Assembly: GCF_028769735.1 (NCBI RefSeq) | Contig: NC_088179.1 | Coordinates: 1,116,001-1,180,000 of the forward strand | Direction: 5' to 3' | DNA length: 64,000 bases | Source of the DNA: Zonotrichia leucophrys gambelii | Taxonomy: Eukaryota; Chordata; Aves; Passeriformes; Passerellidae | Notes under the pieces: model-generated | The model's database searches: none | What the model was told of the DNA's origin: nothing | The model's input: only the letters and a program-made list of their open reading frames with translations | Made by a program: the position numbers and the translations under genes | Shown here: in pieces, positions 36,530 to 50,200 of the stretch | Position numbering within the stretch: position 1 is the stretch's first letter | Layout of the letters: each line of letters begins with the position of its first letter

Positions 36530-37285
36530 CCATAATATAAGCTAGAATTTGAGAAGCAGACAAGAATTCAATCCTTCTATATACTGCAGCAGCTTGCCCT
36601 CACTATAGGACACACTGTGAAGGGAAAGAATTTCTTCCTGTCCCAGAACTGCAGAAATATCCATTTCTAACCCAATCTTAATTCCTTAATTTCTGAATAT
36701 TCATCTGAAAGTACATCAAATTCTTTTTGTTGCTGTTGTTGCTGCTTTTTAAAAAAATATTTTTATTCAAACTTTGGTTTTTTTATACTATTGTTTATTT
36801 GGTTCTTAAATTACTATACTTAACCTCTTTAATAAGCCACAAGGAGTACAGAGGGCTTGACGCTCACCTGCTACTAAGAGACTTGCTGAAGTTGTACTGA
36901 AAACTGGCCACATCCCAAGTTTGATCAGAAAGTTGTCTATTGAAAATGCTAAATCTCAGCCAGCAGAGAGAGCCATCCTCTGCAAGCAAGGCTCCATGAC
37001 CACAAAACTGTTTTAAAGGGAGAATTTGTTAGTACCAGGAAGCAAAGATGCTTGTGAGGGTGCACTGAAGAGGAAGAGCAGCTGCTCTGTTTTACAGAAA
37101 GGTCACATATATGACCACATAGCATTTCACTCAGAATTAAACAGTGTCCTCCACCTGGCAGGTGTATCTGTGGCACACCTACCACGGGAGATTTCCAAGA
37201 GTAACAGATTGCTCATTAGCCCCTACCTATTTAGCAGCAGTGTAGAAAATTGGCTCAGCAGAGGGGTTTGACACACAGAAGTGTT

Positions 37286-37308
37286 AGAAGAAGGAGGAGG
37301 AGGAGGAG
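37286..37308. repeat. (AGG)n microsatellite
   Basis: Two AGA/AAG-like units followed by five AGG units on the plus strand. Confidence 0.8.
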
Positions 37309-38263
37309 TCATTCATTGCTGGAGCAAGGCTTGCCTGAATTTCCACCTTCAATTTTGGCAAGAGAGGAGTCTGAAGAGAGAGTCACTATTTCACCTTAGT
37401 TGTATGTGTGTAATCTGAAAGATGCTGCTTCAGCTGAGAAGCAGCTCAGCTAATTATCCACAAGGCCTCCAGAGGCCCAGCTGCAGCTGGCTGAGGTGCC
37501 AGAGGAAGGCTGCCCTGGCCAAGGAGCGCTGGTGTGTTGCAAGGCTCTGTGCATTATTTTAATCTTCTTGCATTTTGCATAAAACCACAAAAACATTGTC
37601 ATTGGCAATTAATCTGATGCAAATTCCTGCCTTGTCTCCTGGGATTTTCATTCAGGCAATAACTCTTGTGGGGTCAAAAGTTGAACCTAAGGCTATGTAT
37701 AGGTTCTGGTAATGTTTAACTGTGTGGTGTGGTTTAATCACACAGAGACTCATTCTTCATGTATAGGCTGTGTACAGGGTGAAATCCTTTTCTTGAGGAG
37801 CACTGTTTAAGTGCTACTAGATTGCAATCATGTTAATTGAAACTCTGTTTATCTAAGTAATTACACTCTCATATGTATGACCTCAATAATGTTGCTAGAA
37901 GTTTCTCAGCCTCAAGACCTACTCTAGCTGTGCAGGATTCCATCTCTGAAGGCAAAAGAAAATTGTGACTCCCAAGCAGCCTGAACTCTTTGGAACAGAG
38001 CCATCAATGCCATCATTCTAGTGATTTGGGAAACTGTACCAAGGGCCAAAAGGCACCAAAGGCTACCTTGCAGGAAATCTTGATCTCAACATAACACAAG
38101 CTTTGATTACACAAAAGCTGACCAAGACTTTCAGGACCTTCCCTGCACTTTTACCTGTAAGCAAACCATTCTTCCCTCTTGGATATCACTTTTCCCATGT
38201 ACTCTCTTAATGGGCCACATTTGTTGGTTGGTTAGTTGGTTTTTGGGTTTGGGGGTGTTTTTC

Positions 38264-38292
38264 TGAGTTGGACTTGATGGTCCTTGTGGAGG
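38264..38292 (+). mobile_element. Short CR1 3' trace
   Basis: The string 'gagttggacttgatggtcc' followed by 'ttgtggaggct' matches the CR1 3' tail phrase 'gttggacttgatgatccttgtgggt'. Only about 30 bases are recognisable, preceded by a GTTGGTTG-rich tract at 38222-38260. Confidence 0.55.
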
Positions 38293-41200
38293 CTACAAAC
38301 AATGTGTGCTGTCACATACAGAGGTGCAAAATGCAACTGATCCTAGTGGCCAAGAAGCCAAAGTGATTCTCAGTTAAAGGTCTGAGCAAATGGATATATC
38401 TGTTCATTCCTGACAATGGATGCATTATAATTGTAACCATTGTTACATTTTTAATCATTGTTATATTTTAGTGTCTATTCTCTGCCATGTAAATCATGGA
38501 TCTGTCCTGCCTTAAAATTGACTGTTCTTAATATATACTGAAATAAGTATTAATTGCAAATGTTTATAATTTGGATACAGAATTTACTTCCTTTCCTGGA
38601 CTGATAATTGCACTCTTGTATTGAGGATGAAGACAACCCAGCTCCTGCAGCAGTGTTTCACATGAGGAAGAATGTGTGTGCATCACCTCTTTTAATGTAC
38701 ATACATGCAGGCAGGTTGATCAGGAATTACCTGGCTGACATAAATTCCAGTTTCTATTACTCCCAAAGATGCATTAGTGCTTCAGAGACTCTGTCTTTTC
38801 ATTATTCAGATGGTTTGCATACAAAGCAATACTAGCTATCCTGTGTATGTCCTTAAGCCTCTTCAGGCAAGATGCATTCCTTCCTTAAAACAGTCAGAGC
38901 TCATCTGACATCTTGTTTCCTGACCCAGTAATTACAATTGATCCAAACCTCATCAATTTTTTCAGTCAATAGTCTTTTCAGGCTAATTTTCATCTTCTGA
39001 TATGTGAACTCTTAGGTAAACCTCACCAAATTATTTGCTTTTGATACAGAAGTGGACATCTCCTATACCCTCATCTGGTATCACATTCTTTCCCATATTA
39101 CAGGTTTTTTTCTGCATGAAGACTACCCATTACCATGCACTGTACAGCATTTTTGGTTTAAGAAAGTACAACATAACAGTTTGTGATGAGGAATTTCCAA
39201 TCCTGATGATTTGCCATACACTCTGCTCTTTAATTCAGTTCTGGGACACAATGTTTTTTAGAGGGAAGCCATTGCAAGGATAAAATGTGTGAATTTTCAT
39301 TCTTCCTTGTATCAAAGATACTATTTGAAAATTTAACTCTGGCCATCATATTGCTTGTCTCAGTGGAAAACACTTCTAGTCAAGGCATGCTACTTTCTTT
39401 GGGCAAAATTTAGAGTCTGTGATTACCTCATCTGAAAAGTATTTGTCTACAGCTGCTTCAGTCCCCCTGAAAGCAGAATCTTCACAGAGGCATTTCATAC
39501 ATGAATCTATGCTCCTAAAACAGCTGTCTTTTTAAAAGCACCTAAAAACTCCAGTAAAATTCATTTTGTATTTTTGCAAGAACAAATACTCCCAGCATTG
39601 ACTACAATACCCATTCTACATGCCAATATATCCTGGGGGTTCTTACGATCATATCTGCAATCATCCAAATGTGTTGTTTTGCATATTAAATGAGACACTA
39701 GCAGCCCTCTTTGAGTTTTCAATGAAGAGGTGTGTATTCTGGTATTACTTGCAGAGTTGTTGCTCAGGTAGTGTGAGTTGCTGCAGACATTGCTGTAAGA
39801 TCTAAGCTGACATTCTGGGATTGTCACTTTAGCTCCAGCTCAATGCTCTCTTGGTTTAATTTATGCTACAAGAAGTTCATTAAATAAACACTGACAGTCT
39901 TCTTCAGCCAGTTTTGCAAGAAAGCAGTTCCCAGCCAGCTGAAATGTTCTGTTTGTTCCTGATACTTTTTGTTGCTATTTAGAAAGCTGCAGCATCAGTG
40001 CACAGAAATCCCAGAGTACAGAGTGACCTCGCTGGCCAGGAGATTGGAACCTCCACACCCTCACAGAGTGCCAAAGATCAGGTTAAGATACCTGTGTGGC
40101 ATCTGCCTGCCTGGCAGCTGGAACTGCACATTAGTACACCACATCATAAAGATTAGATCACAAACAACTGATAAATGTATGTTTAGAACAGCTCCAGTTA
40201 CACTCATAACTAATTTTTAGGCAAAACCTGAATTATCCACACAAAACCTAAAACACCCACAGTCATTATTCAGCCAAATATGTTACAGTGAAGACATGGC
40301 CCCACGCAATGCAATGTTACAAGTGCACACAACAGAACCAAAGCTTCTGCAGATAACAAGGTACATTTTCAATGAGAAACATTCTGACTTTCCAAGGCCA
40401 TGTCCATTCAGCAGGGTTCCTGCCTCTGTTAAAAGGCTGGCATGGATCCAACCAAAATCAGGACTGTGTTTTAGAAATCTCTGCTCTTTCACTTGAAGGG
40501 AAAAAGCAGCAGCAGAGTAACCAGACAGTATTTTAGTGCTCATTTTTTCACAGTTATCTTACAGGTGCCAAGGCCGAGAATAACAAAGATTAGCCCAGGA
40601 AAAAGACTGATGGTCACAAAACAGGAACTAAACCACAAAGCTTAGGTGGGAGCATAAAGTTTCAGGATTGGTGAGTATCCAGTGAAATGCATGCAAGACC
40701 TAAAACTAGTACTAATATGGTCCTTGATTTCTTAAATCAAAACAAAAGTTCCTGTAGAGAAACCCATAAATTGTGAGCAAATTCTTCAGTTCAATTTGTG
40801 TAAATGCAAGTTTGGCACATTGCTTAAAGAGAAAACCAGCAAAGTTTGGCTCAGATCCAAAGTCAAAGCTGGATGGGCTGCAAATCTAACCAGGGAGATG
40901 ATTTTCCCTGGTTAATCATCAAGTGATTTTCATTTAATTCAAAGCAGAATTAAGTTAAATTTATGGCCAAGGAGAGAGAAATGTCCAACACTTTGAAAGC
41001 AGAATCTGATAGAAATTTAGGATGTTCCACAGCTGTGCAATGCTGCTTCCTATGACAGCAGCAGGCTCCCAAAATCTCTGTGTGCAGCTGGTGACACAGC
41101 CATCCTACTGAGGCACACACTGGCCTTTTCAAGTGGCCAGGAACTGTTTAGCTGGTATTAGTGGCCTGGAGCTTTGGTTCAGAGAGAACAATAGGTGTAC

Positions 41201-44200
41201 TATTTTAGAGGCATTAAAGGTATTAGTGGCAAATCTGCACCGTGCCTTGTTTACTGCAGTACCAGTGGCATTAGAGAGGAATTGGAAATGACTGCAACAG
41301 GCTGCTTGTTTTGAAATGCTCCCTGCCGTATGAAAACATGATTCTTATTGTGGCCATCATTATGAAAACCAGCAGGATTAATCAGCATCTTCTGGTTTTA
41401 AAGTTAAAAGAAGCAAGAAGTTGCTTCCATAAACTTTGTTGTCACACTTCTCAAAAAAACAATTATGGCTCATGTGAGCCATTTATGGCTTTTCATTCAA
41501 TAAGGACTTACACTCTTATTTCTGCATATTTTTGGTCAAAACCAAATATTTTCATACCCAGTGAACAGTCACATGATATATTTTAATTAGAGAATTTCTT
41601 AAATAAGTGAGAAAAACCAGCAGCTCAGACACATGCAGTAACACATTGCCAACAACTCCAATACCTGTTTCCATTTCTCTTAGGACAATCAAAGAAAAAA
41701 ATGAGGCCTTTAAATTAATTATTATTTGAGACAAAATACTTGATTGGCCAAGATGTAACAACCAACCTGCCAAGATGAGATGTTCATGCAATTTTATGTC
41801 TGCTTGAAAGGCACCATGGTGGAGTTGTGTGCTGCAAACTCAGTCCTGTGCTAAGAAAGCCTTGAACAGACACAAACAGGGGGAGGCAGAGGGTTCTGAG
41901 CTCCTTCCTACCAGCTCTGCCCCACTGTCTTTCCCCCAGCTCTAGGGAGTTTATTCTATTTTTTTAAATTGTTTTTATAATTTACAGGTTTATGCTATTT
42001 CCACTTCCTCCTGCCCCTGCCATCAGCAAAGGAGCTGATACAGCTTCCAGAGGAAGACAAGGGGCTCCACAGTAACTCTGCTATGGCAGCGTTTATCCCA
42101 AAGCCAAGGGCAGCTTTATTGGTTTATTGCTATTTGGCCCAGCCTACTTTTGTTTTTCCAGTCAGATGAGGGTGATACTTTTAAAGTTCCCAGGCATGTA
42201 CACAGGGATTTTAGTAGCTAAAATCCTAATAAGATACATAGCTGAGGCCTATTCAAGCTATTTGGGTCATTCCACCACGTCACAAGAACATCAGAGTGCA
42301 GCATGGTGGGCTCAGGACCTCTAAAACACAGCTCTAGATATTTGGTAGGTATTTTGGCTCTAGGTATTTTGGCCAGCTTTCAATTAAGAGCTTTCTATTT
42401 CAAGAAAACTCAACAGAAAACAATGAAGAAACTGGCATTGGAATGGTGTTAATTTTTCCTCCATTTCAGACATAGTTTGACCTACTTAGCTGACTGTTAG
42501 ATTTAAGTCAATGAATGCAGAATGAAATTCACAGGCATGAACTTTCTCAAACTGAAACCAACAGAGATGGCACAAAGCTGTTACAATGAAATGATTCAGG
42601 ATGAATCCAGTAATCACCCTAACACAGCTGACAGCCAACAGTTTTACTCAATCCTGTTTTTCTCAAAGTGATGACTGCAGATGACTGGTCTTTATAGAGA
42701 AATATACTCCTGTAAGTGCTGAGAAGTGTATACTCTCCCATGTGAAGGAGGATATTTACATATACTTTAGCAGCATGATTTATGCTAAAATTTTTGAAAG
42801 TCAAGACTTGTCATGTTATAAAACAGCAAGTATGCAACTATGATGAGTCAGTAGCCATATCCCAGTGACAGAGAAAAACCTTCCCATTGTATTTTTCCTG
42901 TGCCTCACTTTTATCTCGCAAAGAATTCAGTGTTTAGAGTAACACTGTAATTCAGAAAAAACTGAATAGATATTTTCAAACCAAATGTAAGCAAATTTTT
43001 AAGGTCAGTTCTATACAATGTCCCCAAGAAAGGCTGCAGAAAATGGGGTTCACCTCCTTAGGAGTGGTACTTGTTTCCCATGAACAATCAGGTGGTTGCA
43101 CGTGCTAATTGTAGCTATATATCTTAGGAGCAAAATTAAGCTTTTTCTCATATTTCTTTCCAACAGCAGTTGCTCTCCACAGAACAATTTTGTGTTAGAT
43201 TCACTGCTGGCTTTGCACTGCAGCTGCAGTCCTGCAGTTTACTTTGTCAAGAAGCAGTTTGGCATGCAAATGTGCAAGTGACAACACAATGAGAATCTGG
43301 AATTCATCTCACTACAGTTATACTATTTCTTAAGTATTTTTCTTCTAAGTTAGCATAATTCTCTATTGAGCTTCAAATTCTAACATTTTAGATCTCAGAA
43401 TAATCCAATATTCTCTAATCTGATTAAACTTTCATTCCTTTGACCCACACTTCTCCAAATCACCTCTGCATTTCCCAGTGCACACTTCTACCAAAACCTG
43501 CAGCCCGTGCTGTGACTCTGGGCAGGGTGACAGGCACAGCTGGGGCTCAGATCTCACACAGCTCCTGCAGCCCAGCAGCAGCACAGCCTCTGCCACAGAA
43601 CTTACTCAGGCTCACAAAAAAAACTGTCCCCAGAGAGTTACATACACACCACTGAATATTAGATATTTGGTCTGGTTTTTTCATATGAACTTACACTCAT
43701 TTGCAACCATTTATAATGTATTTTGTAGCTAAAATATTTTTAATTATGTTAGTGTTCGATTGCTCATTTTGGCACATTTAAAATACAAAAAACACTTCAG
43801 GAAGTCCTAATAAAATCAGAAGTTAAGAATTGGGTTTGTCTCATAAAATGCATCTTTCACTGCTAGCAACTCCCAGTTGATGGGTGTAGCTTACACCATA
43901 AATTTCAAGGTTTCCATCATCTGAGGATCTCTCAAATCCACAACAAGTGTTTCTCTTTTATGGTAGCTGCAAACAAGCACCGTCTACAAATCAGATGTTA
44001 ACACAGCAAAGCAAACTGCAAACCTGGTGAGTGCATTTGCTTACTGGGCATCAGTTCTCAAGAAAACTACTTTCTACACTCCTGCACAAAGTCTTCAAAT
44101 CCAAGTTTCTCTCCCGTCAAAACAAAACTAAAGCAAACAAACAGGAAAAGTTTGAAAGTGCTTACCTTGAAGAAGCTCCGAAGAAAATACATTATGCTTA

Positions 44201-45269
44201 GCATTTTGGAGAGTTCAAAATGAAGAATTGTTCAATCTTTACAACATCCAAGGCCTGGGTGAATTCCTACACTCCTGCTGTGTCTTTAGTTACATGCTTT
44301 CTTGTTGCTATTTTGGACAGTCTTAGTACAAGGGAAGCATATGAGCCATGCCAGGAGCTTATGCTAAGGAGTTGCATAACAATTAGGGCTTATCTGTGCT
44401 GTGCTGTGCAGTGCAGCAATGCAAACAGGTTTGTTCACAGTTTACTAGCCCCAGAACACTTCCACTAGGCATGCCCAGAATGATGCCATTGTATTTGCTA
44501 AAGAAACTAAAGCTATTTGTGAGTGCTTCTAAAAGAACTGGAACTACAAAGGACAGCACATGTTCCCGTACATCCCCCCCAGCCTTTGCTTTTGCCAACT
44601 CCAAGTTCACCCAGTATTACACTTGCTGCAGCATTTAAAAGCAAAGGCTCCCACACTGGCAGCTTTCTAGTTGCTATCTTTAGAGGGAAGAAAAATTGCA
44701 GAACAAGTCTTTTGAAGTGCAGAAAAGTAAATGTAATTTCACTTTCGTCTTTTTTCTCGCTTAACATTAAAGTCCCTTAAATTTATTTGTGCTTCAGTAA
44801 CATTCAGCAGCACAGAGATGCAACTTCTGTCACGTAGCAAAGAATCTATAGACATTTAGTGGCCAGGACTGAGAGTTATGCAAAGCCTCCTCACACAGTG
44901 CACTGAGAATTAAAGACAACTCCAGAGTGCAAGCAGGTTCTCAGGGGGAGATCATTCTGCAGTACAGAACTCTCAGGCACACCCTGACACTGCAAGCCTT
45001 CACTTATTTTTAATCTAGCTGTGTCCTGTGTGTGAACTACCAAAATCCTGCCACCAGGAAGAGGTGTTTTAAGGAGTAGTTCCAGAGGAGCTTCTGATGC
45101 TCCACGCTGCTGGCAGAGGGAAGGGAAACAGAGAAATGTGCAGCACAGCACAGCAGGATGGGAGGGGGACACCATCCCCCAGCACGGCTGCTGCCCCAGT
45201 GCACATCCACAGCTAACACCAGCTCTGGGGCTGGATTTGCTCTTTGATATAGCAAAGCAAGGCAACTCT

Positions 45270-45650
45270 GCACAGGGGGAATGATGAGGAGGACTCCACA
45301 TTATCAGAAGGCTAATTAATTAATTTATTATGCTGTATTATATTACATCCAAGCTGAATCTGCACAAGCACCCAACTCAGCATCCCAGAATCTCGTGGCT
45401 GCCAGCCCACGGTCCCCACACACACCTGGATTCAATTGGTCAGTGAATCACAACACTCACACCAGAATCCAATCACCAATTGTCTTCAGCTAAACAATCT
45501 TCCACAATGCATTCCACTTGTGAACAACACAGGAGCAGTAAATGAGATAAGAATTGTTTTTAATTTCTCTGAGGTTCCGAGAAGGTGAATCCCAGAAAAT
45601 CCTTGGGCAGTTGTGCCTTGTTTTTCTCTGTGAAGGAAAATGTGGCCACA
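45270..45650 (-). mobile_element. Solo LTR, further family (left edge approximate)
   Basis: On the minus strand it starts TGTGGCCACATTTTCC at 45650 and runs through a passerine LTR-like sequence ('ggatttyctgggatt'-type and 'gccttctgataatgtggagtcc' segments), with AATAAA as the complement of 45324-45329. The 3' edge is uncertain: a TGCA at 45269-45272 could be the end. Alternatively, CTTTGAT at 45242-45248 repeats exactly at 45651-45657 and could be a target duplication, but the terminus next to it would then not be CA. No internal viral sequence was seen. Confidence 0.7.
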
Positions 45651-45710
45651 CTTTGATTTGCCCTGTGCAATTCGGGATCTCTGGGCCAGCACCCCCCAAG
45701 CACAGCCCCA

Positions 45711-45744
45711 CTTTGGGTTTGCTTTGGGTTTTACTTTGGGTTTG
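45711..45744. repeat. Minisatellite, CTTTGGGTTTG x 3
   Basis: Three head-to-tail units of 11, 12 and 11 bases (CTTTGGGTTTG, CTTTGGGTTTTA, CTTTGGGTTTG). Confidence 0.88.
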
Positions 45745-47099
45745 CTGTACTGCAAACCCCTCTGTAGCCCCCAGCAGCCACTCTTCTGGTTACTCCATTG
45801 CACACAGGTGTAGTGGTGTTTGGGTGGTGCATGTCAATCAGATTTTTTCATGCAAAAATCAATTATTTCACAGCAGGAAGCCATAATTGGCAACGTGCAC
45901 AGTTTTTCTGCCATTGTGGGAACTGCATGATTTAAGCATCCACAGTCACACAGAATTGCACACTTATAGCTTGTTAGAAACCAGGCCAATAATTTCTAAA
46001 TTGCAACACAAGGCACAAATGCAGTATCATCTGCAGTTTGATCTGCCAAATGGCAATACTGCTTCAGGGAAGTTTGGTCCTTTCAATTCTTATGATCTCA
46101 TGGGCAAAAGGAGTGTTTTACCTTAAATCCTAGACCTAAAATATAGGCATATGTCAATATTATACACCCACAGCAATCCTTGTCAGAAATTTTTTGGCCC
46201 AAATTATGGAAGGAAAACCCCAGATAAAAATCCTAAAAAGTCTCAAAACAACTTAAAATCCAATGTTAGTTTTCAAAAATTCTCCTTGGAGGAAAATGTG
46301 CCTGGCTTGTGATTTTTCAAAGCTTTGATTTAATATTTAAGTTTAAATAATTTTGAAATACATTTTATCATTTATTCTGAAATTACTCTTTTAAAACCTG
46401 CTCATTTGAGAAGTGGCTGGTACACTTCTATTTCCTGCATGCCTCTCCTAGTATTGACTTAGCAGGTTGTGCTCACAAGGTTCAGGTGAAACATTCCTTC
46501 CCCAAGCCCTGACATCAGACTCTGAGCAGAAGGAAATGCCCACTGAGAAAAGCCCAGCTCTGTGGTGCCTTGGTATTTATTTTTCACAAATGAAAATGAA
46601 AGTAAAGCCTTATTCATATTTGAATTAGGGGTTTTTCATAAGAATCTATAGCTGTTGAAAGGCAAGCTTTTGCTGCCTGGTTTTTATCTACAAGTATTTC
46701 TAATTTACACAGAAATATTTCTTACAAACAACATGCCAAAGCAGGCCATTGTCCAAAGGACTTGACTCCCCTTTCCATTATTTATCTTTTCTGAAATTAA
46801 AGTTCAACTGCTCATCTTCACCTCATTCTTCCATGCTTCACTCATTCATGGGTTAGAAATAAGGATGCTCCTTCTGTAAATCAGCTGGGACCTTTCCCTC
46901 AGAGTGATGCATTTCTTGGGCTGATTCAATTCACTACACAGGATGTGCAAATTGCACAGCATTCCCTTAACCTGCAATTCCTTCAACACAATTTGAACTC
47001 TGCTGGTCAAAACTGCAGGAAAATTGCAATAAGCTTTCTAACAGTCAGGCCTGTGTGATTCTGCATCTTAGCAGATCATTGTGGAGCTACCTAAATCCT

Positions 47100-47290
47100 T
47101 TTCCAGCCCTGGGAAACACTAGCTGGACCAGGTGCCCAGGGGTCTCTGAGAGGGGAAGGGGCTGCTCTGTGCTGGACACAAACCCCAGTCCCGGTTCCCT
47201 CAGGCCAGGCAGGGGAGAGCAGTAGAAGCCAGGAGGGAAGGAGGGAATACCAACCTTGGGGGGAACAAGGGAGAGGTGGGGGGAGGAGTT
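47100..47290 (+). other. G-rich patch with G-run cluster
   Basis: GC-rich relative to its surroundings. Between 47235 and 47283 the plus strand has five runs of three or more G, including two runs of six, within 50 bases. One loop would be 12 bases, so it is not a strict quadruplex motif. A frame is open through the patch on each strand without recognisable protein features. Confidence 0.4.
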
Positions 47291-50200
47291 TCCACTTTGC
47301 TTTTGTTTCTCATCATATCTCACCATTTTCCCCAAAGCTGAGTCTGTTTTGCCCATAATGGTAATTGTTAAAGGTCCTTATCACAACCCATGAGCTTTTC
47401 CATTCTTATTTTCTCCCCTTTCCTGTTGAGGAGGGGGTGATAGAGGGTGGCAGGGTGGGCAGCTGGCCCATGTCAAACCCACCATGCACTGTGACCCCAC
47501 AAAAACCTCAAAGCATCAGATAATACCTGCAACCTTATTCAATCTGGGTTACAACATGTGCAAACACCTAAAAGATCTTTCCCCCTTAATCCTACATCTA
47601 ATGAAGTCCTTGATAGTAACTTTGATTTGCAAATCTATAAAAATCTTTCTGATGCCCAAAACTTTATATTTTCCAGAATGTCAGCCTACTGCTGATAGAC
47701 TGACTTTTTTCCTAACTAACCTTTCATAATTTTCCCCTCCCATTAAAAGCAAACAATCTGGAATTCCCTACTATCAAGTCCATTTTCAGAGTGAGGGGTT
47801 TATCACTCACCGTGCACTTCACTTGCAAAACGGTGGCGATCATTTTTTCAGTGTGTGATTCTGAGGTTTCATTTGGTCAGTGAGGATTTATTCTCTTTGG
47901 GACAGGCTCAGAGCTGTTAATCCTCAAGTGCCCAAGGCCAGCTCCTGTTGACGTTTTCCTTGCTGATACACTATCAAAATCCACATGCCTTTTCTGCTTT
48001 ATAAAGAACAGCAGCTGAAAACTATCCCTGACTCAGAACAAAATATCCTTTTTGCTTTTTTGCCACCACAGCCAAAAGTTACTATTTAAAGTGACACTGC
48101 CTTCAGCAGAGCAGCTCCATGGAGTGCCTGAACCAAAAAATATCTGTCTAAACCTTGCAGAACCCTGAGACCAGGATTCTCTGAGGGCAGACCAGTGACT
48201 GCACTGAAACTCCACTACTGCACTAGTGGAAGGATTTTCTTCCCCTCATTTCAACTATTTGATTACTTCATGTACCATTCTGACATGGTTGGGTATTCTG
48301 TAGATTGTGTCAGGCTGACTTCCAAACGAACTAAGTGATGGAAAATATGTTGAAATCATTCCAGCTTTATGGCTGCAAAGGCCAAATGTGACAAGGTTTG
48401 TGTACATCATGCAGAGCTCAAAGTGAGGATGGAGACTGGGCCTGCCTTCTTGCCTCTTCTCAGAGCACCAAATCCCCTGCAAGATTCCTTCAAGGAACAA
48501 TTTTGTTCTTTGTTGCCTTTCCCTTGGAAGACAGAGCCTAGAGATCTCATTGTTTTCATGTCAGTAAAGACATAACCATACTCTATTAAATAAGATATTA
48601 AAAATGATTCAGTGGAATATTACTTTATATCCAGAGACTCTCAGGTTTTGAAATACTGCAGTCTGAAATCAAAAGCTCCAAGAGTGAAAACTTTAAGCTG
48701 TCACCCTGACGTGGTTAGAAGGGACATGCTGCAGGCAGCCATCATAAGCATCTTCACATGATGATTTAAGTGACCAAACAGGTATTCTAATTTCTGAAGG
48801 ATCATGGCAGACACTTTCATCTCCACTGTAATTGCTTCTTTTCCCTCAGGCAGTTCATTTGATTACCATTATCATGAAAATATACCTCTTGATGTAGCCT
48901 AACATGTTGGTTCAAGGACTCTTCAAATCCTTCTGAATTTCTCTCCTGTAATCAAAGCATTTAAGTTTTCTGTCTTTATAGAAGGTAAGAGATTCTGGGC
49001 TTATAATGGGGAACTGAGCTTTTGGGAGCTGAGACAGCTATTTCTGTGTTTTACCACAGTCTCAGCTCTCTGCTGGATGAACATTTGTGCTGCTAAACTA
49101 AATCCCTGGACAGCAACACTGGCCACCATTGCCCAACAAAATCCCATTTCTTATGGAAATCAGCTAACTTAGAACTCCTCAGACAATGCTCTAAATGATA
49201 GGACAGTTTAAGAGTGGATTTGAATTATAAGCTTCTGAAGCAAAGCAATAAAGGAAATCTTAGCGTGCAAAAATCAAATTTTCTCATGCAAAAATCAAAA
49301 CTAATGGATCAAAGCCTGATTGCAGTTTGTTCTGTCAAAGTATGTATGGGGAGTTGCTGGTGCTGCCAAAAGGAGGACTCACTGCTGTCTCTGCCTCCTC
49401 AGGCCCCTACCCATAGGGGTATGAAAATGAAGATATTTCTACTCCAGTTTGATACTGCCACTCAAGACTGAGCCCAGCTGTGAGACCCAGGAGCCTTGCT
49501 ATGAATCTTGCAAGGTTAATTCAGAGCTGGCTGGATCTCTGAAGTTCTTTTCTGAACTGAGGCATGGGTAACACAGAGTTAGCTGCCTCTTAGTCTAGTC
49601 CAATAGGGAGCTCATGCTATGGATTTCGAAAAGATCTTATTCAGGTCCATTTAAAAGTCCCTTGCAGAAAAGAGATAAAATTACCCACTGGTCAAGATTT
49701 GCCTTTGGCCCTAATAAAGCCAGTGAAGTTAATTCCAAACAGATTTTCTAGAAGAATTGGCAGAGTTCAAAGGAAGTCCAGAGTAGAAGTATTAGGTCCC
49801 AAATGATAATTCTACCCTAAATACACTCTGAACAAATCAAAAAAAGGGAGAGCTAAATGCAGTGTAGAAGGAGGCTTCTGTGATTTCTCCTGTGCCTGTG
49901 GAGAAGTCCTGCTGGTTGTCAGACAGTAAGGAGCAGCATGAGTGGCTTCTCCACCCACCATTCTCCAGAATGTCCCAGCCAGGTGAATGGCAGAGGGGTG
50001 TTTATCACATGAAGGTGATGGAAATGACTGGGCATAATGAAGCAGAGATCCAGTACTTTTGTTCTCAATTATTCAGGAACTCATGACAACTGTCTCAGAG
50101 TTACAACCATTATATCAGATTCAAGTGTGCCATTAAAACTTTCCTTGCCTGGATGGAAGTATTACTGTCATACAAATGAGAGTCCCAGCCATCACCCCAA

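Larger units (their letters stand above)
35218..45269. other. Mostly unique non-coding stretch
   Basis: Holds low-complexity tracts (35.8, 36.5 and 37.3 kb) and a short CR1 trace at 38.27 kb. A minus-strand ATG-containing segment ending at a good AAG|GTAAGC donor near 44166-44167 resembles a first exon (MLSIMYFLRSFFK) but has no other support. No known gene recognised. Confidence 0.5.

Noticed and set aside
48850..48985. Plus-strand segment between a strong acceptor and AAG|GTAAGA
   Set aside because: Every frame contains a stop; at best a non-coding exon, with no other evidence.
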